Shown here: piece by piece, positions 10,236 to 23,275 of the stretch | How positions within the stretch are numbered: the stretch's first letter is position 1 | Layout: each line of letters begins with the position of its first letter | Source: Molanna angustata | Taxonomy: Eukaryota > Arthropoda > Insecta > Trichoptera > Molannidae | Reading direction: 5' to 3' | Length of the DNA: 64,000 bases | Assembly: GCA_963576475.1 (NCBI GenBank) | Contig: OY754986.1 | Coordinates: 12,530,493 to 12,594,492 of the forward strand | Position numbers and translations under genes: made by a program | The notes under the pieces: generated by a model | Told to the model about the DNA's origin: nothing | The model's database searches: none | The model's input: the letters and a program-made list of their open reading frames with translations, nothing else

Positions 10236-12199
10236 AAGATTTGTAATTCTATAGATTTGTACGATTTTTAACTACAGTTTTTAATTCTAGTTTTTAATTT
10301 TAGCTGTGTTCTATTTGTTTCATTACTAATTGTCTTGATTTTGTTATTTTTAATGTTTTTTTTTTACTTATTAATTTTATCAATTTGTAGTAGTGGTATT
10401 AATTTTTATAATTACAAAATAATAAAAAAGAGTTCACTTATTTACTAAAGAAAAAGCAAAATTTCAGTGTGAACACTTGCCTTTAGATTGTTTGAATGTT
10501 TTATTTAGTCAAAATAAATCCTTGACACTTTAATAAATAAAAGCAAGTGTTTACGCCGGAAATCCTAATTAATGAAATAATTTCACAATCAGCTCATTTT
10601 GAAGTAAAATAGCAATATCTATTTTTTTACTGTAAAACATAGTAATTGTTATACTATTTTGGAAATAACAATACCTAATTGCGCCAACTTTTGCAATAAT
10701 TTGCCAGGTTGGCGTCATACATTTTTTTTCAGTGTGAACAATCAAAGTTGGGTAATATTTTTTTTTAAATTCATAACCCGGGACATAAATATTTTTTTCG
10801 CGCCAAAAAAAAAAAAGTTTTACTATTATTTTGGATTGTGATCAACAGCTGAGTTATTCAAAATTGTAAAACATAAATTAAAATTCCAAAATATTGAAAT
10901 TTGTAAATATGGCACTGGAAAAACCAATCTAAGGCGGAGATTTTCGGGCACTTTGTAAAAGTGGCAATATCTCGAAAACTAAGGCACTTTCACTAAGGTC
11001 ATATTTGCATATTCTGGCGAGTCATGAATTGGTATAACAACCCTTAAAAGGAATACGTTGACTTATGGGACACCCTGTATATTGATATAAGTAGACAATT
11101 TAGAATACACTGACAAAATGCTCAGAGAGGACACTTAATTATAACATGGATAGAATCAGTTCTTACAATTTACCAGTACCAACCCCAGTGTATAAGAACT
11201 ATTCCACTAAGCAGTGATTGTGTCGCAAATGTAAATCTTACAAATATAACTATTTTGTAAGGATTTAAAAATAAATAAATGAATATGTGTAATGGAATAA
11301 ATCTCACACGAAATCATTTGTAAGTTCTGAGAATAGGATCTTCATGGGTCGACATTTATGGCTAGTGGATGCATAAAATCTGACAGATCAGTATATGGAT
11401 GTCCTTTGTCTGGCCATTTGCAATTGGTTAGGTTATGTTCAGTGTACCTACTAGTTCAACTGGTTCCGCCCACTGTCCTTATGGATCACTTTTGTGAACC
11501 CACACTTGGAATCTGAGGGCACATTATGAGACAAAAACGTATATATCTACTTTCGCTTTCGTCTCGATTGCGAAACAGTATGGATATTCCGTGAAATTTG
11601 TATGAATGGTATAAAAAATACTGTATGTACTTGTGTCAATTGTGAAAGAAAGAAATATTTAATGTGGTTTTTACCATATCCTCGTGGTGGATGACACCGA
11701 ACAAATATAGTTACTTACTACAAGTACGAAAATATATTTTCATGTTTTTCACATTTTTAAATATGGTGGTGTATTAAAATACGTGGTATTGCCCCCTTTC
11801 CCGATAAATAATATAAATACCTACGGTAGAGACGCGAGTTGCGGCGTCTTATTGCTTCCGCGCGCTATACAGATAGGTATATAACAGTGTAGGTACTTGT
11901 TCGGCCAAGAGCTCTGCTACGAATAAAACAAGTATAAAGTAACATACATAACTATGTGTTGAATATGTAAACCCCACACCAAATATGTTAAACAAAGCTG
12001 GAACTAAGGCTGTAAATTTTGGAGGTTGCCCATATGGATGAAGACGATGTCTGTACTGGGGCCAAACGAAAATCAGTCAGTGTGTTTCTAAAAAAATACC
12101 ATAAATATTTTCAACATATTTTTTACTGAAAAAGCGTTACATAATTTGATTTGAGAATGAATTTTCCAAAAAAATATTGAAAATATCCTTACAAACTTT
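10236..12199. other. No gene recognised
   Basis: AT-rich non-coding sequence with poly-T runs. I see no splice-bounded exon or familiar repeat, apart from poorly conserved repeat-like text around 10,920-11,090 (GAAACTAAGGCAC-like). Confidence 0.4.
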
Positions 12200-12442
12200 T
12201 TTTTTAAATTGAGTGTTGGAAATGACGCAATAGTGCAAGAGACGCAATTCAAATATCTAGGGACCGAGATGGCATGTCACAATGATCTGTACGGAGAAGT
12301 GACACAACAAGCACACAAGACCGCAGCAATCTCGGGCTGTCTGAGGGAAACTACATATATGGAAGAACAAACACATGAGCGCAAAGGGTAAAATGAGGAT
12401 CTACAAAACATGCGTCAGACCTATCCTAACATACGGTTTTTC
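12200..12442 (+). pseudogene. LINE ORF2 fragment with frameshift
   Basis: The plus strand reads VQETQFKYLGTEM, then HKTAAISGCLRETTYMEEQT, and after a +1 shift KMRIYKTCVRPILTYG. The FKYLG and RIYKT.VRPILTYG boxes mark the region just after the reverse-transcriptase palm in jockey/RTE-like LINEs. It is broken and truncated on both sides. Confidence 0.75.
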
Positions 12443-12610
12443 CAACTTTGAAGTCAAAAAACACCAACTTAGAGGCTTCACAGCATATATGTTACATAAT
12501 ATACAGATTTGCTCAGAATTCGGGGTAGAACGTTTAGTGTGTGTGTCTGTGTGTCCGTCCCCCCTTATAACTTTTGATCCGTTCTATTGATAGAGCTCAA
12601 AATTCCAGAA
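12438..12610 (+). repeat. REP-C fragment
   Basis: CCAACTTTGAAGTCAAAAAA, CACCAACTTAGAGGCTTC and TGTGTGTCCGTCCCCC match REP-C copies near 16.0, 57.0 and 63.6 kb. It abuts the LINE fragment directly. Confidence 0.6.
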
Positions 12611-13709
12611 TATATAGTTTCCTATCCTATTTTGCCTTGGCCTGAAAAACGACCTACCTACTGGCTATATGCAAAAAAAGGAGAAGTATCGCTTCATGTG
12701 AAATTTTTCTCTCATAATAAAAACTGTCACCTTGACAAGCACACCGCACCGCTCTTTATGAAAAATATAATCTTCAAAATATAACATCACATAGAATATT
12801 CAAAATGAATATTAAAAAATGCATCATAACTTATGGGAGGACAGAGCTAACACAAATACTTGGGTAGTATTCAACAATAACTAGGTACTTAAATCATTCA
12901 AAATTAAAATTATTAATAACATTTGTAACTATGCCGTATTGTGTTTGCGATACTCTTTGAGTAACACATAAAAATATTTGATTTGATTTGGGAACCATGT
13001 GATTCATATTAATTACACCAACATAGTTAACTAGTCTCTTTCTATGACTCTGAAATAAAAATCGCGTCAGAGATTGGATTTATGACATATAATGGCGGAC
13101 ATTGGGACCTGGTTGATCTGTTTTGTGTGAGCCTATATGTTTGTTGAGGTAATGATTGTGATTGCAGAAAGTTGAGATTGTGTACATATTTAATGTGGAA
13201 CGGGAACAATCACCTGGTTCATAATTGCATATTATTGTCAATAAAAATTGTAAACTGCTAGCCCTAGAACAGGATTTCCTAGTTGGGCAGCAGTAATCTA
13301 CTTATTGTTGTCATTATAAATATGGTGTGTTAAAAGGTAAATGAAGAATAAAATAAATAAATAAAATCCACTTAAATTATTTAACTTCAGTGAAGGGTCA
13401 AATCTTTCAAAAGCTGTGAATATGGTGAAAAGTCAACACAGAACCAGAACAATAAATATCGAGGCTAGGTAATTTCCTAAACCTTTATCTTTTCCACCAG
13501 GCGGTTTTCAATATCATGTCTTCAGTCACTAGAGTTAGCGTTATAAGACATCTAAAGATATAGTTGCTAATGTTTGACATTCGAATCCTCCTATCCTTAA
13601 AATAAACTAGAGAACAGATTTGTCTAGTGAGGCAGTAATTTCCAAATAGGAACACAACTGCGCGTAGTATGTTCATTTCTACGCCCACCTCCACCCGCTC
13701 CGCATATGA

Positions 13710-13785
13710 GGACTTAAAAGGGTTAAAAGGTTTATTCGTTACTTCATAGATGGCGATAATGTTTTTCAGCTTATTTTTAAACGAT
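13710..13785 (+). repeat. REP-B fragment
   Basis: AAAAGGTTTATTCGTTACTT and CATAGATGGCGATAATG match the interior of REP-B (compare 24,400 and 29,570). Confidence 0.55.
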
Positions 13786-14157
13786 CATTGCACGAATGCA
13801 TGGCATGAAGAGTAGCTCTAGAAGCTCCTCTAGACTCGTGGTCTCGGCACAATTGTGCAAAAAATAACAATCAACGTCGGTGAAGATAATATTCACAGAC
13901 ATGGATTGTCGCGAGAGTACTTCAAGCCTGTGACTGTAAAACTGGGCATGAGAGAGTTGACCAAGGACACTCTGGAATTTCATTTTTTTTATTCAGCAGA
14001 TAGAAGGGCACTATAGCCATGGCAAAACAATTGAAGGCTGTAAAGTTCTTTTTAGAGACCACTAAATCCGCATGCCCAATGTGGGGCAGCGAGGAGAACC
14101 GTTCTGTTGTAGGACACATTTGGGTGAGAGCATTCCCAGAGGATGTGCTAGAGTATG

Positions 14158-14945
14158 TTTTTTTTTTTTATTTATTAATTTCCATAATACAATATAAAGT
14201 AAAATATAAAACATTGTTCATGAAATATATAAACGGAATTTATTACCTCACTAGGCAAAGACTGTTCTGAGGTAATACTAGGCAATAAGTAAGCATAAAT
14301 TTCAGCTACGTGAATTCTTAATATCTAAGGCACAAAAAAATATAAAAAATACAAATAATAAAGTACAAAAGTACACATTTTAAGTCATAAAAAAATATAA
14401 AAAGTAAATATAAAATACAATTGTAGGTACATGAAAAAAATTATTAGGTGTCTTTGTGTTTTTGTTAATGTGAGGGTGTGTTTGCGTGTGTGGATATGTG
14501 TAAAAGGGTGTATGAAAAAGATTTTGACTGTAAATTATATTAAAATTATCTTAGGACAAACGTCAAGTCTCTCTCTGACTCTTCCCTGCCTCTCCGAATC
14601 AACCAATCAGTAACCAGCTTTCCAAAATTATGCCCACTCGGCTGTACTAAATCCAAAATATCAGACATAACCATATTATATATTCTGGGTGCTAAAAATG
14701 TGTAATGTCTCTGGGCAAAAGTAGTCTGTGTATGAGTCGGTTGCAGCAAATGTCTATTTCTTGTATTAAAAGTAAGGGTGTATTGTGGTTTATATATTGC
14801 TGGGTTTTTATGTAGTTGGATGACTATTGTTCTAATATAGAGTTGTCTAACATCAAGGACCTTGAATTCCGAAAAAAACTGATTTGATGGATATCTGAAA
14901 GGTTTTCGACAAATGACCCGGAGTAGTGATGTTCATTATAAGTTT
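14158..14945 (-). pseudogene. LINE 3' end: C-terminal ORF, 3' UTR and A-tail
   Basis: The minus strand reads VRQLYIRTIVIQLHKNP, NTRNRHLLQPTHTQTTFAQR, APRIYNMVMSDI and a stop near 14,546. The pattern of R.RH.L..P.......Q....APRIYN resembles the last 120 residues of CR1/jockey-type ORF2. The 3' UTR runs to a T-rich tract at 14,158-14,170, the inverse of an A-tail. It is 5'-truncated. Confidence 0.65.
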
Positions 14946-15286
14946 TCATTTATTTATAATAATGACAATAACATTGTAATTGTAATATTATTGGTAAGCT
15001 ATAGGTAATCGCTGTCATATTGGTCAATAAATACTTGGCGATAGTCTGGTGAGTTTGGACTTAATGAAAGTGAAGGTAGGCTTGCAGCTTTGAGTGTATG
15101 TAAACATCATTAGGTGTACCAAACTTGTTTAGATTATACAATATCACGATACTTTTGTATGCATACATATTATCCATATGGCATGTATAGTATACTGACA
15201 TAATTAAACTAGTTGCATGTAACACATGAGATCCAACTGTCGATAGCGATAGTATGTATAGTTGAAGAATAAGTACCAAACTATAA

Positions 15287-15590
15287 ACCCATAAATACAA
15301 ATTATTTAATATTTTAAGATATTTGGTTTTCTATACAACACATGTACCTAGGTATGTATGTCAAGATAGGATAGTATGGAGGTCAGTCCTTTGATCCTAC
15401 CCAGAATGTGAAAACAGCATGATGGTATGTATATATGTTTGGAGATTAGTATCAAATTATTAAGTCTTCTTAGATATTGTGAGTAGGCTACTTCCATACA
15501 AGTGTATGAAACAATGTCGTCACTAAATTCAATTTTTATAAAAATTGTTAAAAAAAAATTGAGATGTGCTAATACAATGTTAATATTTTT
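15287..15590 (+). repeat. REP-D copy 1
   Basis: ATTTTAAGATATTTGG, TATGTATGTCAAGATAGG, AGTATGGAGGTCAGTCC and TGTCGTCACTAAATTCAA occur in the same order at 61,685-62,060. The GATGGTATGTATATATG part resembles a LINE 3' end with TATG tail, so this may be the 3' UTR of an unknown LINE. Confidence 0.7.
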
Positions 15591-15944
15591 TATAGAAAAT
15601 TAAATGATCTAGTTGGGGGTGTTTCGGCTTTTTTCGATATTTTTAAAATAAATGGAAATATAGGCAGTTAAACTCAAACATTTATCATAAAAAAAGTATT
15701 TTTCTTAATAAAAAATGTTTGAGAAACCCTGGAATTTTTTTGAAAAAATAAATTTGAGATTTTGTATTTGTCTATGTATATACCAATTTTCAGCGTTCTA
15801 ACTTTTATGGTTTTTGAGATATATGAAAAATAAACAAAAATTTCGAAAGTTGATAACCCCTGACTGAAACGAAAATTCACAATACTGAGTATAAAAGTTT
15901 TGTAGGCTTATAACTGTTTATATATTCTGAAAATTTGGGCTCTG

Positions 15945-16245
15945 TAAATTCAGCGGATCAAAAGTTATAAGGGGGGGGGACACACACCACACACACACAC
16001 ACACCACACACACACACACACACACCCACACACACACACAGTCACACAAAACTCACATAAAATGTTCTACTCCGAATTCTGAGTAAATCCATGTATGGGA
16101 ACATATATGCTGCGAGGCCTCTAGTTGGTGTTATAAGCATGCAAAAAGTCCACTACACCATACACAATTTTCCTTCGTACACGCATCTTGGCTTAATAAT
16201 GTCTATTCATTAAGAGAATTGAATTCTCATGAACGAATCGACAGT
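15945..16245 (-). repeat. REP-C copy with (AC)n microsatellite
   Basis: CATATATGCTGCGAGGCCTC, TTAGTGGT-type text (GTTGGTGTTATAAGCATGC) and GAACGAATCGACAGTTGG match REP-C at 57.0 kb in opposite orientation. An AC-rich microsatellite at about 15,978-16,040 sits in the subterminal part that in other copies is TGTGTGTCTGTGTG. Confidence 0.75.
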
Positions 16246-16894
16246 TGGATTACTTATTACCTATGTACAAATATATGTATTTCTCGTACATTCATTGTAC
16301 ACATACTTGACACACTAAATAAATTCTTCGAGTACAGCCCCCCATACATTGAATAGACATGCGAGTATTTTATATTAGTATGAACCAGACAAACGTGTCC
16401 TGATAAACGTGAATAATCTTTTCTTATTCCTGTTCGAATATCGAATCTCAAATCAGTAACCTATTCGAACGTCGAATCGCAAATTAGTAGATAACCTATT
16501 CATATAATATCAAATCGCTAATAAGTTACATATTCGAATATCGAATTGCAACAAAGTGATCTAAAATGAGTAAATTACCCATCAAAAAATTCCAATGTAT
16601 CTACTCAAAAATAGCTTTGAACTATATATAAAGATCAGTTTTTGTTCCATGTCAACCAATGTTACACAAACTACTCACAAAACAATTACATTAGATGGAG
16701 TTGCTCCAGTTACAATAAATACTTTTCGTTTCGATATAATATATAAATTACAAGCAGATTTCAAAACATTCATATTACAATAATTCAACAAATAATAGTA
16801 CATACCACAGTCACATTCATCCATAATCTATCTCGCATTCATACATACAATATAAAACATAAATAATACTTAAAACACATTACATACAGCTACA

Positions 16895-17710
16895 TAATAT
16901 CATCATTATCATTGGCGCTACAGCCTTGTGTGGGCCCTGGACTCCTCCAGAATCCTTTTCCAGCCGTCCCTGTCCTCCACCGCTCTCCTCCAGTTTGCTA
17001 TTCCCATCGCTCTTATGTCGTCTTCTGTATCGTCCAGCCATCTTAGCTTGGGCCTGCCTCTACTTCTTCTGCCCTCTCGAATGGTATTAAGAACCTTTTT
17101 GGGGACACGATCATCATTCATCCGGCTGACATGTCCCAACCACTGCAGTCTACGTACTATTATGACTTGTACAATGTTGGGTTCGTCATATAATGCCTGC
17201 AGTTCATGATTATATCGCATCCTCCAAAATCCATTATCATTAATTTACTGGGCCAAAAATCTTTCTCAGGATTTTCCTTTCAAATATCAAAAGGCTGTTT
17301 TCGTCTCTTTTTGTTAAGACCCAGCATTCAACTACATACACTACGACAGGTCTGAGAAGAGTTTTATAAATTAGGATTTTTGTTTTCCTTGTGAGCATTT
17401 TGGACCTAATATGCTTTATTAGAACATAATAGCACCTATTGTCAGCAGCCAGTCTTGCCTTAATTTCGGTGCTACAATTATTTTCATGAGTCACAATAGC
17501 GCCTTGATAGCAGAAAGAGTCAACCGATTCCACTGTATGTGTTTCCACATCAATAGGACGCAGGTTATCATTATGTGGTGTTTTTTTTTGCTATCATATA
17601 TTTGGTTTTTGCAGTGTTAATTTTAAGGCCCACATTTTTGCGGAGTTTTCAAGCCTGCGGAAATCATCCTTCATCCTCGGAAGGGTTCTTGAGATTAGGT
17701 CTAAAAGCTA
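16895..17710 (-). pseudogene. LINE-C C-terminal region, frameshifted
   Basis: On the minus strand, in pieces: LISRTLPRMKDDFRRLE, GLKINTAKTKYM, VESVDSFCYQGAIVTHENNC, then AADNRCYYVLIKHI, IYKTLLRPVVVYVVECW and FERKILRKIFGP. After a frame break come RYNHELQALYDEPN, RRLQWLGHVSRM, GRRSRGRPKLRWLDD and EESRAHTRL with a stop. The 3' end carries GATGATAATGATGAT. It is the longest LINE-C copy here and is inactive. Confidence 0.85.
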
Positions 17711-20023
17711 CATAATATACCTATGTTATATTTGTCATTTTTATTTTAATCTTATATTTGTAACTCTTATGTGAAAACAAATTGGTATGCAATGAACTAA
17801 CGATACGTTTTTACATTATCATACTATACTCTTACTTACAACATTGTATCTTGTTTGATTTCCAAATAAAATAAATAGATTTTTTTGTTCCATATTTTTG
17901 CTACACAAATGTATTTTGCTACAATAAATTATACTAGAACGATCAACGTGATGTGTACTATTTATAGACTCGAAAGAATTTGATAGCTTTTGTATGCAAA
18001 TTATAAAATATTGACTAGTTTAAAATTAAATCTTATTTGTTTTAATGCTTTCCTTGCGCGTCTGTTACTTTGATTTTGTTTCGAGTTAGTTATTCCAAAC
18101 AAGTATATTTTTGAAACCTTTGTGCATTGTTGTGTGTGCTATGCTAAAAGGTGTTATTATTTTTCGACGTTGAATGTCGCCATTTATATTTATTTGCAAT
18201 TCCAATGTGGTGACAAATCCGTACCGAACAGGTATTTATTTATACCTACGATTGAGTATCGCAGATATGTGTTGTATCGAATAAGAAAAATACATTTGTA
18301 AGAATCTAAAGTTGTAACATGGGCGCGGTTAATTGATTTATTTGTTTATGTTTGAAAACAAACATACAGACAATTTAGTACATAGGCTAATACAAACAGT
18401 CAGTTATACTTTAGGCTAGAGCTATTTACAAGTAACGAAAATATCCATAGAAAGCGCAGATAAATCAAGTTATAAAAATATTTAACTTTACCATTTTTTT
18501 CAATAGCAACATGGAAATTCCAAATGCAACGAGGCAAAAAATTGCCATATTATAACATTTCAAGAATTATGAAAACCATTTCGAGATCTACTATTGTAAC
18601 ATAATTAAATATAGTCGAATCCACAATGATTTATCCATTTTTTCGATTTTCGTGAAAAGTATATGTTCAATAAAATTAATGCAACCTCCCGATATCTAGA
18701 TTCACAGTAAAGCGGATGTGGGGGAGGGTAAAATAATTCAATACTGTTATATAAAAAAAAACCTAGATATTATATCACTTGATGGAACTTCTCGTTTTTC
18801 GCGAGGCTATATCAAATATTTTAGAGATATAGAATGATAAATACAACGAGAAATGTCATCAAACTATTATCCACATAGAATGAAAGTATCAATCGTTATG
18901 TTTATATTCATACTTATAATATGAATCACACTTAAATCTTTTATATACCTTCAAACACATTGGTGCCAAATGTATAAAACATAGACGACGCGTCCGACGC
19001 CTAAAACTCTTTGGTAAAAATATACACTTTTTGGCAGGAAAACGCATTCACCACCAATTCCGTTCGTAGAAATAGTGGCAGCGTATATTTATTTTTTTTT
19101 AATTCAATATTTCATTTCTTATAAAAAATAGTACATACAGTAATTAACATATTTTCTTCATCTTACATTCTTTCCTTGTGTCTTCATTTCGTACTCTGTT
19201 ATACATCCTTCTGTTACAAATTCTTCTTAGCGATCATAGCTTGGTTTCATTTGCATACGTCAGGGTTGGCAATACGATTGCGTTATGAATGGTAACCTTG
19301 AGATCCTTTGTTGTATCTTACAATAAATAAATTTAAGTGGCCAGAGATAATGTCCCCCAAGAAAACAGACCTCCAGGACATCATCAGAAATTATTTTAAA
19401 AATGAACACAAAACATATGTAACAAATAAGTATAAAAGCGACAAGTAACTTCCGGCAAATATATACATAGAGTAAATAACTATTACGGTAAAAGAACACT
19501 GCAGTCTTTAATATCAACAATTTTTAACAGCTTGCCCTCAGACTTAATTGGATTGAATTCGTTTAATAAAATCAAAATATCTTTTAGCATTTTAAAGAAT
19601 AATGTTTTTTCCTTCCATTTATTTTTACTCTATTATATTTTTAGGTTTTTCTTTTACAGTTGTTTTTGATTACTATCTCTTATGTAGCTGCGCCTTGTCA
19701 ACGAGCTGCAACATGTATACCCTCGATGATTCTCGAATATCCACGAGGATTAACGAAGATCAACGAACGATATATCAACAGCCCACCGCTGTTGATACGA
19801 GCCGATCGACAGATGATTCATGCGTTGATCGTTTTAGCAGAGTAGAGTCGCGTTTAATCTTAATGTACTAGTTCCGACCCACGACATCACAAATTAATTA
19901 ACATTTTATATATATTGTAATATTTATTTTATTCGAATATACCATAGTTCTTTTATTTGAAACCTTTCACCACTATAAATAATATACATATTATTAATTA
20001 TTGAATGAACTGACGTAAGCAAT
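17711..20023. other. No gene recognised; possible LINE 3' end debris
   Basis: AT-rich non-coding sequence. A stretch at 18,345-18,440 (TTATTTGTTTATGTTTG then AGTACATAGGCTAATACA) looks like an inverted LINE 3' end. At 19,180-19,290, CATTTGCATACGTCAGGGTT and GCAATACGATTGCGTTATGA match LINE-B internal sequence near 40,370. Nothing else is identifiable. Confidence 0.4.
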
Positions 20024-21165
20024 ATCGTATTTTTTTTTTTTTTTTAAATTATTTTTTTAATTTTTTTTTTTATTTTTTTTTATTTGTTTGGAAACTTAAC
20101 AGCTATACATTTATAATACTTAATTTCAAATGAGAATATAAAATAAATAGCCAATTATAAAGTTTCACATATTTAAATTATTATACATTATTAATGTTGG
20201 GTAGTCATTGTAAGATGGTGAGTGTATGTGGGGGAAAGGGAAGGGTAATGGATATAGGAAAGCGTTGATAAGGAAGGGATGAATGTTTAAGGAAAGTAGG
20301 TTTGATTTTTAACCAGTAATATTACCAATAACTGCGCGTAATTGGCGTTTCATCGATGTCTGTGTGGAGTTAAATATATCAGGTTGGGGGTCAAGACTAT
20401 TGTAATAATTTAAGCATCTGTTGACATAATTATTCTGTGCGTAATTTGTTCTGCAGTATGGTGTATAGAAAAGGTGATTTTGGCGTGTTGTTTTCATGGG
20501 GCAGTTGAAAGAAATTTTTTGGAGTAGGTAAGAGCTGTCTACAAGGTTATTAAGTATTTTATAAAGCAGATAGACATCGGATATCTTTCTTCTTTTTTCA
20601 AGTGATATAAACCCATGTAATTTTAAAGATTGGTCATAATCATGGCGGTAAATTTTTTTTCTAAAATTAAGCGTTTTAACAAACCTTCTCTGAATCCTCT
20701 CAATTCTGTCGATGTGAATATTGTAACTAGGGCTCCATACGGTTGATGCAAACTCCAAATGACTTCTAACGAAGGCATTAAATAGAAGAACAAGCGAGGT
20801 TGTTTCTTTGAAGGATTTGGTTATTCTTTGTATGAAACCCGAGTTTCTGTAGCTTTTATTTACGACAGAATCAATATGAGGAATAAATGATAGTTTGTTA
20901 TCAAGGATAACGCCTAGGTCTCTCGCTTCGAGTTTTTGCGACAATATATTATTATTAATAGTGTAGTGAAATTTAATTACATTTCTGCTTCTACTGAAAC
21001 TCATTGAGAAACATTTATTTATATTTATATATAATTGATTTTTTTCACAGTAGCAAAAAAGGTTATTTAAATCCTGTTGTAGCAGTGAGCAGTCATGTGT
21101 AGATGAGATTTGTTTATATAATTTACTGTCGTCGGCAAAAAGAATTATTTCAGAGGTAGCTCGGT
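20024..21165 (-). pseudogene. LINE-D: partial reverse transcriptase, C-terminus, 3' UTR and poly(A)
   Basis: The minus-strand frame is open from about 21,165 to the stop at 20,309. It begins with the catalytic palm box LFADDSKLYK and continues through YININKCFSMSFSRSRN, LGVILDNKLSFIPHID and LFNAFVRSHLEFASTVWSP to IERIQRRFVKTLNFR and the C-terminal helical region. This is jockey/CR1-like ORF2, cut off just before the palm Asp-Asp motif so fingers and endonuclease are missing. A 3' UTR of about 220 bp and an A-rich tail (T runs at 20,028-20,090) follow. The frame is uninterrupted, implying a fairly recent 5'-truncated insertion. Confidence 0.88.
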
Positions 21166-21560
21166 TTCAGAGTTATCGGGATGTACCGAGATGTTTTAAA
21201 TTAAATGTAATTCTTTTGAACACGCAAATATGTAACATTTAATAATCCCCTCTAATATAATAACTAGATAAAATATCCACCCCCAAACTTATAATATTTT
21301 TATTTTGTTAGACCAAATTCTAAATTTCTTGTTTGTTAGTAAGTTTAAGTTAGTTATTGAATGATATAGAAAACCACTGAAAACCATATATGGTTAGTGG
21401 GATCTTGTATGAATTAAATTATGTTGAAATAAAATGAAAAAAAAAATGACATGACATACCGTCACGGCATATAGATAATGTAGGGTGAGCAGCCAGGTGT
21501 GTGGGTGTGCATTACCCGATAAAAGGAAGGACGAAACGTACATAAGTAATAATTACTTAC
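21166..21560. other. Intron segment, nothing recognised
   Basis: This is sequence downstream of the third coding exon, AT-rich and without a recognised repeat. It begins with the donor GTAAGT at 21,560 on the minus strand. Confidence 0.5.
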
Positions 21561-21881
21561 TGTAAACCAAATCAGGATCAGGCGTCAGAGGAGGAAGGAT
21601 CGTCGTAGTGGCTGGAGCTTTCGTTATTGGGGGCATCTGATATTCCTTGGTTGTCGGGGTTCCCTCATTTTCATGCATATGATGGTCGTGATCGTGATCA
21701 TGGTCGTGATCGTGCTCATGGTCGTGATCATGGTCGTGATCATGGTCGTGTTCTCTCGGCGGCGGTTGAGGCACTAAGAAGCCACCGGCCTTTACTGGAC
21801 CGTCGAAGCTTCTCGCCTGGGATTCTGTGAAAGAGTTGTTGTGTGGTGCTGCAATTGCGTCGTCGCCGGAGAAAACACCAA
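21561..21881 (-). CDS. Third coding exon: juxtamembrane linker with His-Asp repeat (residues 359-465, 3' incomplete)
   Basis: A TGCAG acceptor precedes this 321-bp exon, which takes up phase 1 from the transmembrane exon and ends in phase 1 at a consensus ACA|GTAAGT donor. It encodes VGVFSGDD after the helix, one N-glycosylation sequon (Asn373-Asn-Ser), and a proline-rich turn. Then come about 26 residues of alternating His and Asp (roughly 403-428, one Glu), followed by a Thr/Pro-rich stretch ending near DPDLVY. If the protein is type II this part is extracellular or lumenal. His-Asp tracts can bind metal ions such as zinc; that role is inference only. Coding continues in a further exon that I could not locate, so the real extracellular domain is unknown. 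The opposite strand is also open across the repeat, as expected of a simple codon repeat. Confidence 0.78.
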
Positions 21882-21934
21882 CTGCAAAAAAAATAATCGT
21901 TGAGTATAAATTTGATGACTTAAAACGTCATAAA

Positions 21935-23275
21935 GTAAATTTCTAAAATATGTTGACCAAAACTGTCACTTAAAACAATACCCATTTTATAATACACTTC
22001 TTCTTCTCTTCTGTATGTGTCCTTTCGGGTCCCCCCGACGTTGACAATCACTCGGGAGAAACTTTCCCTGTCCTGTGCGGTGCGGAAAAAGTCCTCCACA
22101 CGCCTTATTCCGGTCCACTCCCGAATGTTACGGAGCCAGGATAGCTGCTTCCTGCCGACCCCTCTACGGCCCTTAATTTTTCCTTTTGTGATCAACTGTA
22201 CGATCGAGTATTTTTCGCCTCTCACTATGTGACCAAAATATGAAGTCTTACGGAGCTTGACTATCGTGAACAACTGTCTTTCAGTATAAGCTCTACGCAC
22301 GATTTCAACGTTACTCACCATGTCGGTCCAGGATATCCTTAGCATTCTACGATGAATCCACATTTCGATCGCTTCCAGCCGGTTGATGGTGCCAACCTTG
22401 AGGGTCCATGCCTCAACACCGTAGAGCAGGACCGACCATACATAGCATTTGATCATCCTTTGGCGTAGTTTCAGATTGATGTCGTCGTTACAGAGGAGAT
22501 TTCTCATTTTATTGAAAGAATTACGGGCCGCTTCTATCCTGCATTTTATTTCAATATATTGCCCAGGTATTTAAATTGTTTCACCCTTTCAATGTCAACA
22601 CCGCCCAAATTGAGGCGTACATTTGAGTGGCTCTCCCGACTAAAAATCATCATTTTGGTCTTGCTGACATTCATATTCAAACCAAAGCGTTCACCAGCGG
22701 AGTTGATTTTATTTAGGGGTTGTTGGAGGTCCTCAGCACTATCTGCAAGTAAAACAGTATCATCTGCATATCTTATGTTGCTGATGGCTACACCGTTAAC
22801 CTTAACTCCTATATCCACATCGGCAAGCGCCTGTTTGAAGACCAGATCAGAGTATATATTGAACAGTGTAGGTGACAATATACATCCCTGCCGGACTCTC
22901 CGCTGTATGGGAATACGCTGAGAAGTGACTCCATTTCCAAGTCGGATAACAGCATTTTGGTCCCAGTACACGTTTTTAATTATTCTAATGTCCTTGTCAA
23001 CTACGCCACACCTTTGAAGCATTTTAATCAATTCTGTATGTTTTACTCGATCAATAGCCTTTTCGTAATCAATAAAACAGGCATATATGTCTTTCCTCTG
23101 GTCATAACATTTTTGTAGTAATATATTTATTGTTGTCAGCGCTTCACGGGTTCCAAAGGTTCTTTTTCGTTAAAGTAATAAACAATGATGTCAGCCAGTC
23201 TTGGGGGATAATGCCTGTGTCATAAATGTTATTAAACAAATCAAGTAGACAGTGTATATTATCTTTCATTCATTC
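21935..23275 (-). pseudogene. LINE-E: reverse transcriptase with internal deletion and frameshift
   Basis: The minus strand reads LLDLFNNIYDTGIIP near 23,240, then abruptly FGTREALTTINILLQ, ACFIDYEKAIDRVKH, RQGCILSPTLFNIYSD, the catalytic palm RYADDTVLLADS and VKQFKYLGNILK. After a frame change near 22,540 it reads MRNLLCNDD, VLLYGVEAWTL, EMWIHRRMLRISW, GRRGVGRKQLSWL and a C-terminus. About 60 residues expected between the IYDTG and FGTREA boxes are missing. It lies in the 2.2-kb intron between coding exons 2 and 3, in the same orientation as the gene. Confidence 0.88.

Noticed and set aside
19602..19871. 89-codon plus-strand frame
   Set aside because: The hydrophobic N-terminal part is T-rich DNA read in frame; no motif or splice signal supports it.
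21627..21830. Plus-strand frame with Asp-His-Gly-Arg repeats
   Set aside because: It is the antisense of the His-Asp coding repeat.
22546..23031. Stand-alone reverse transcriptase such as a retron or group II intron protein
   Set aside because: The box order, flanking C-terminal LINE motifs and genomic setting show a degenerate non-LTR element.
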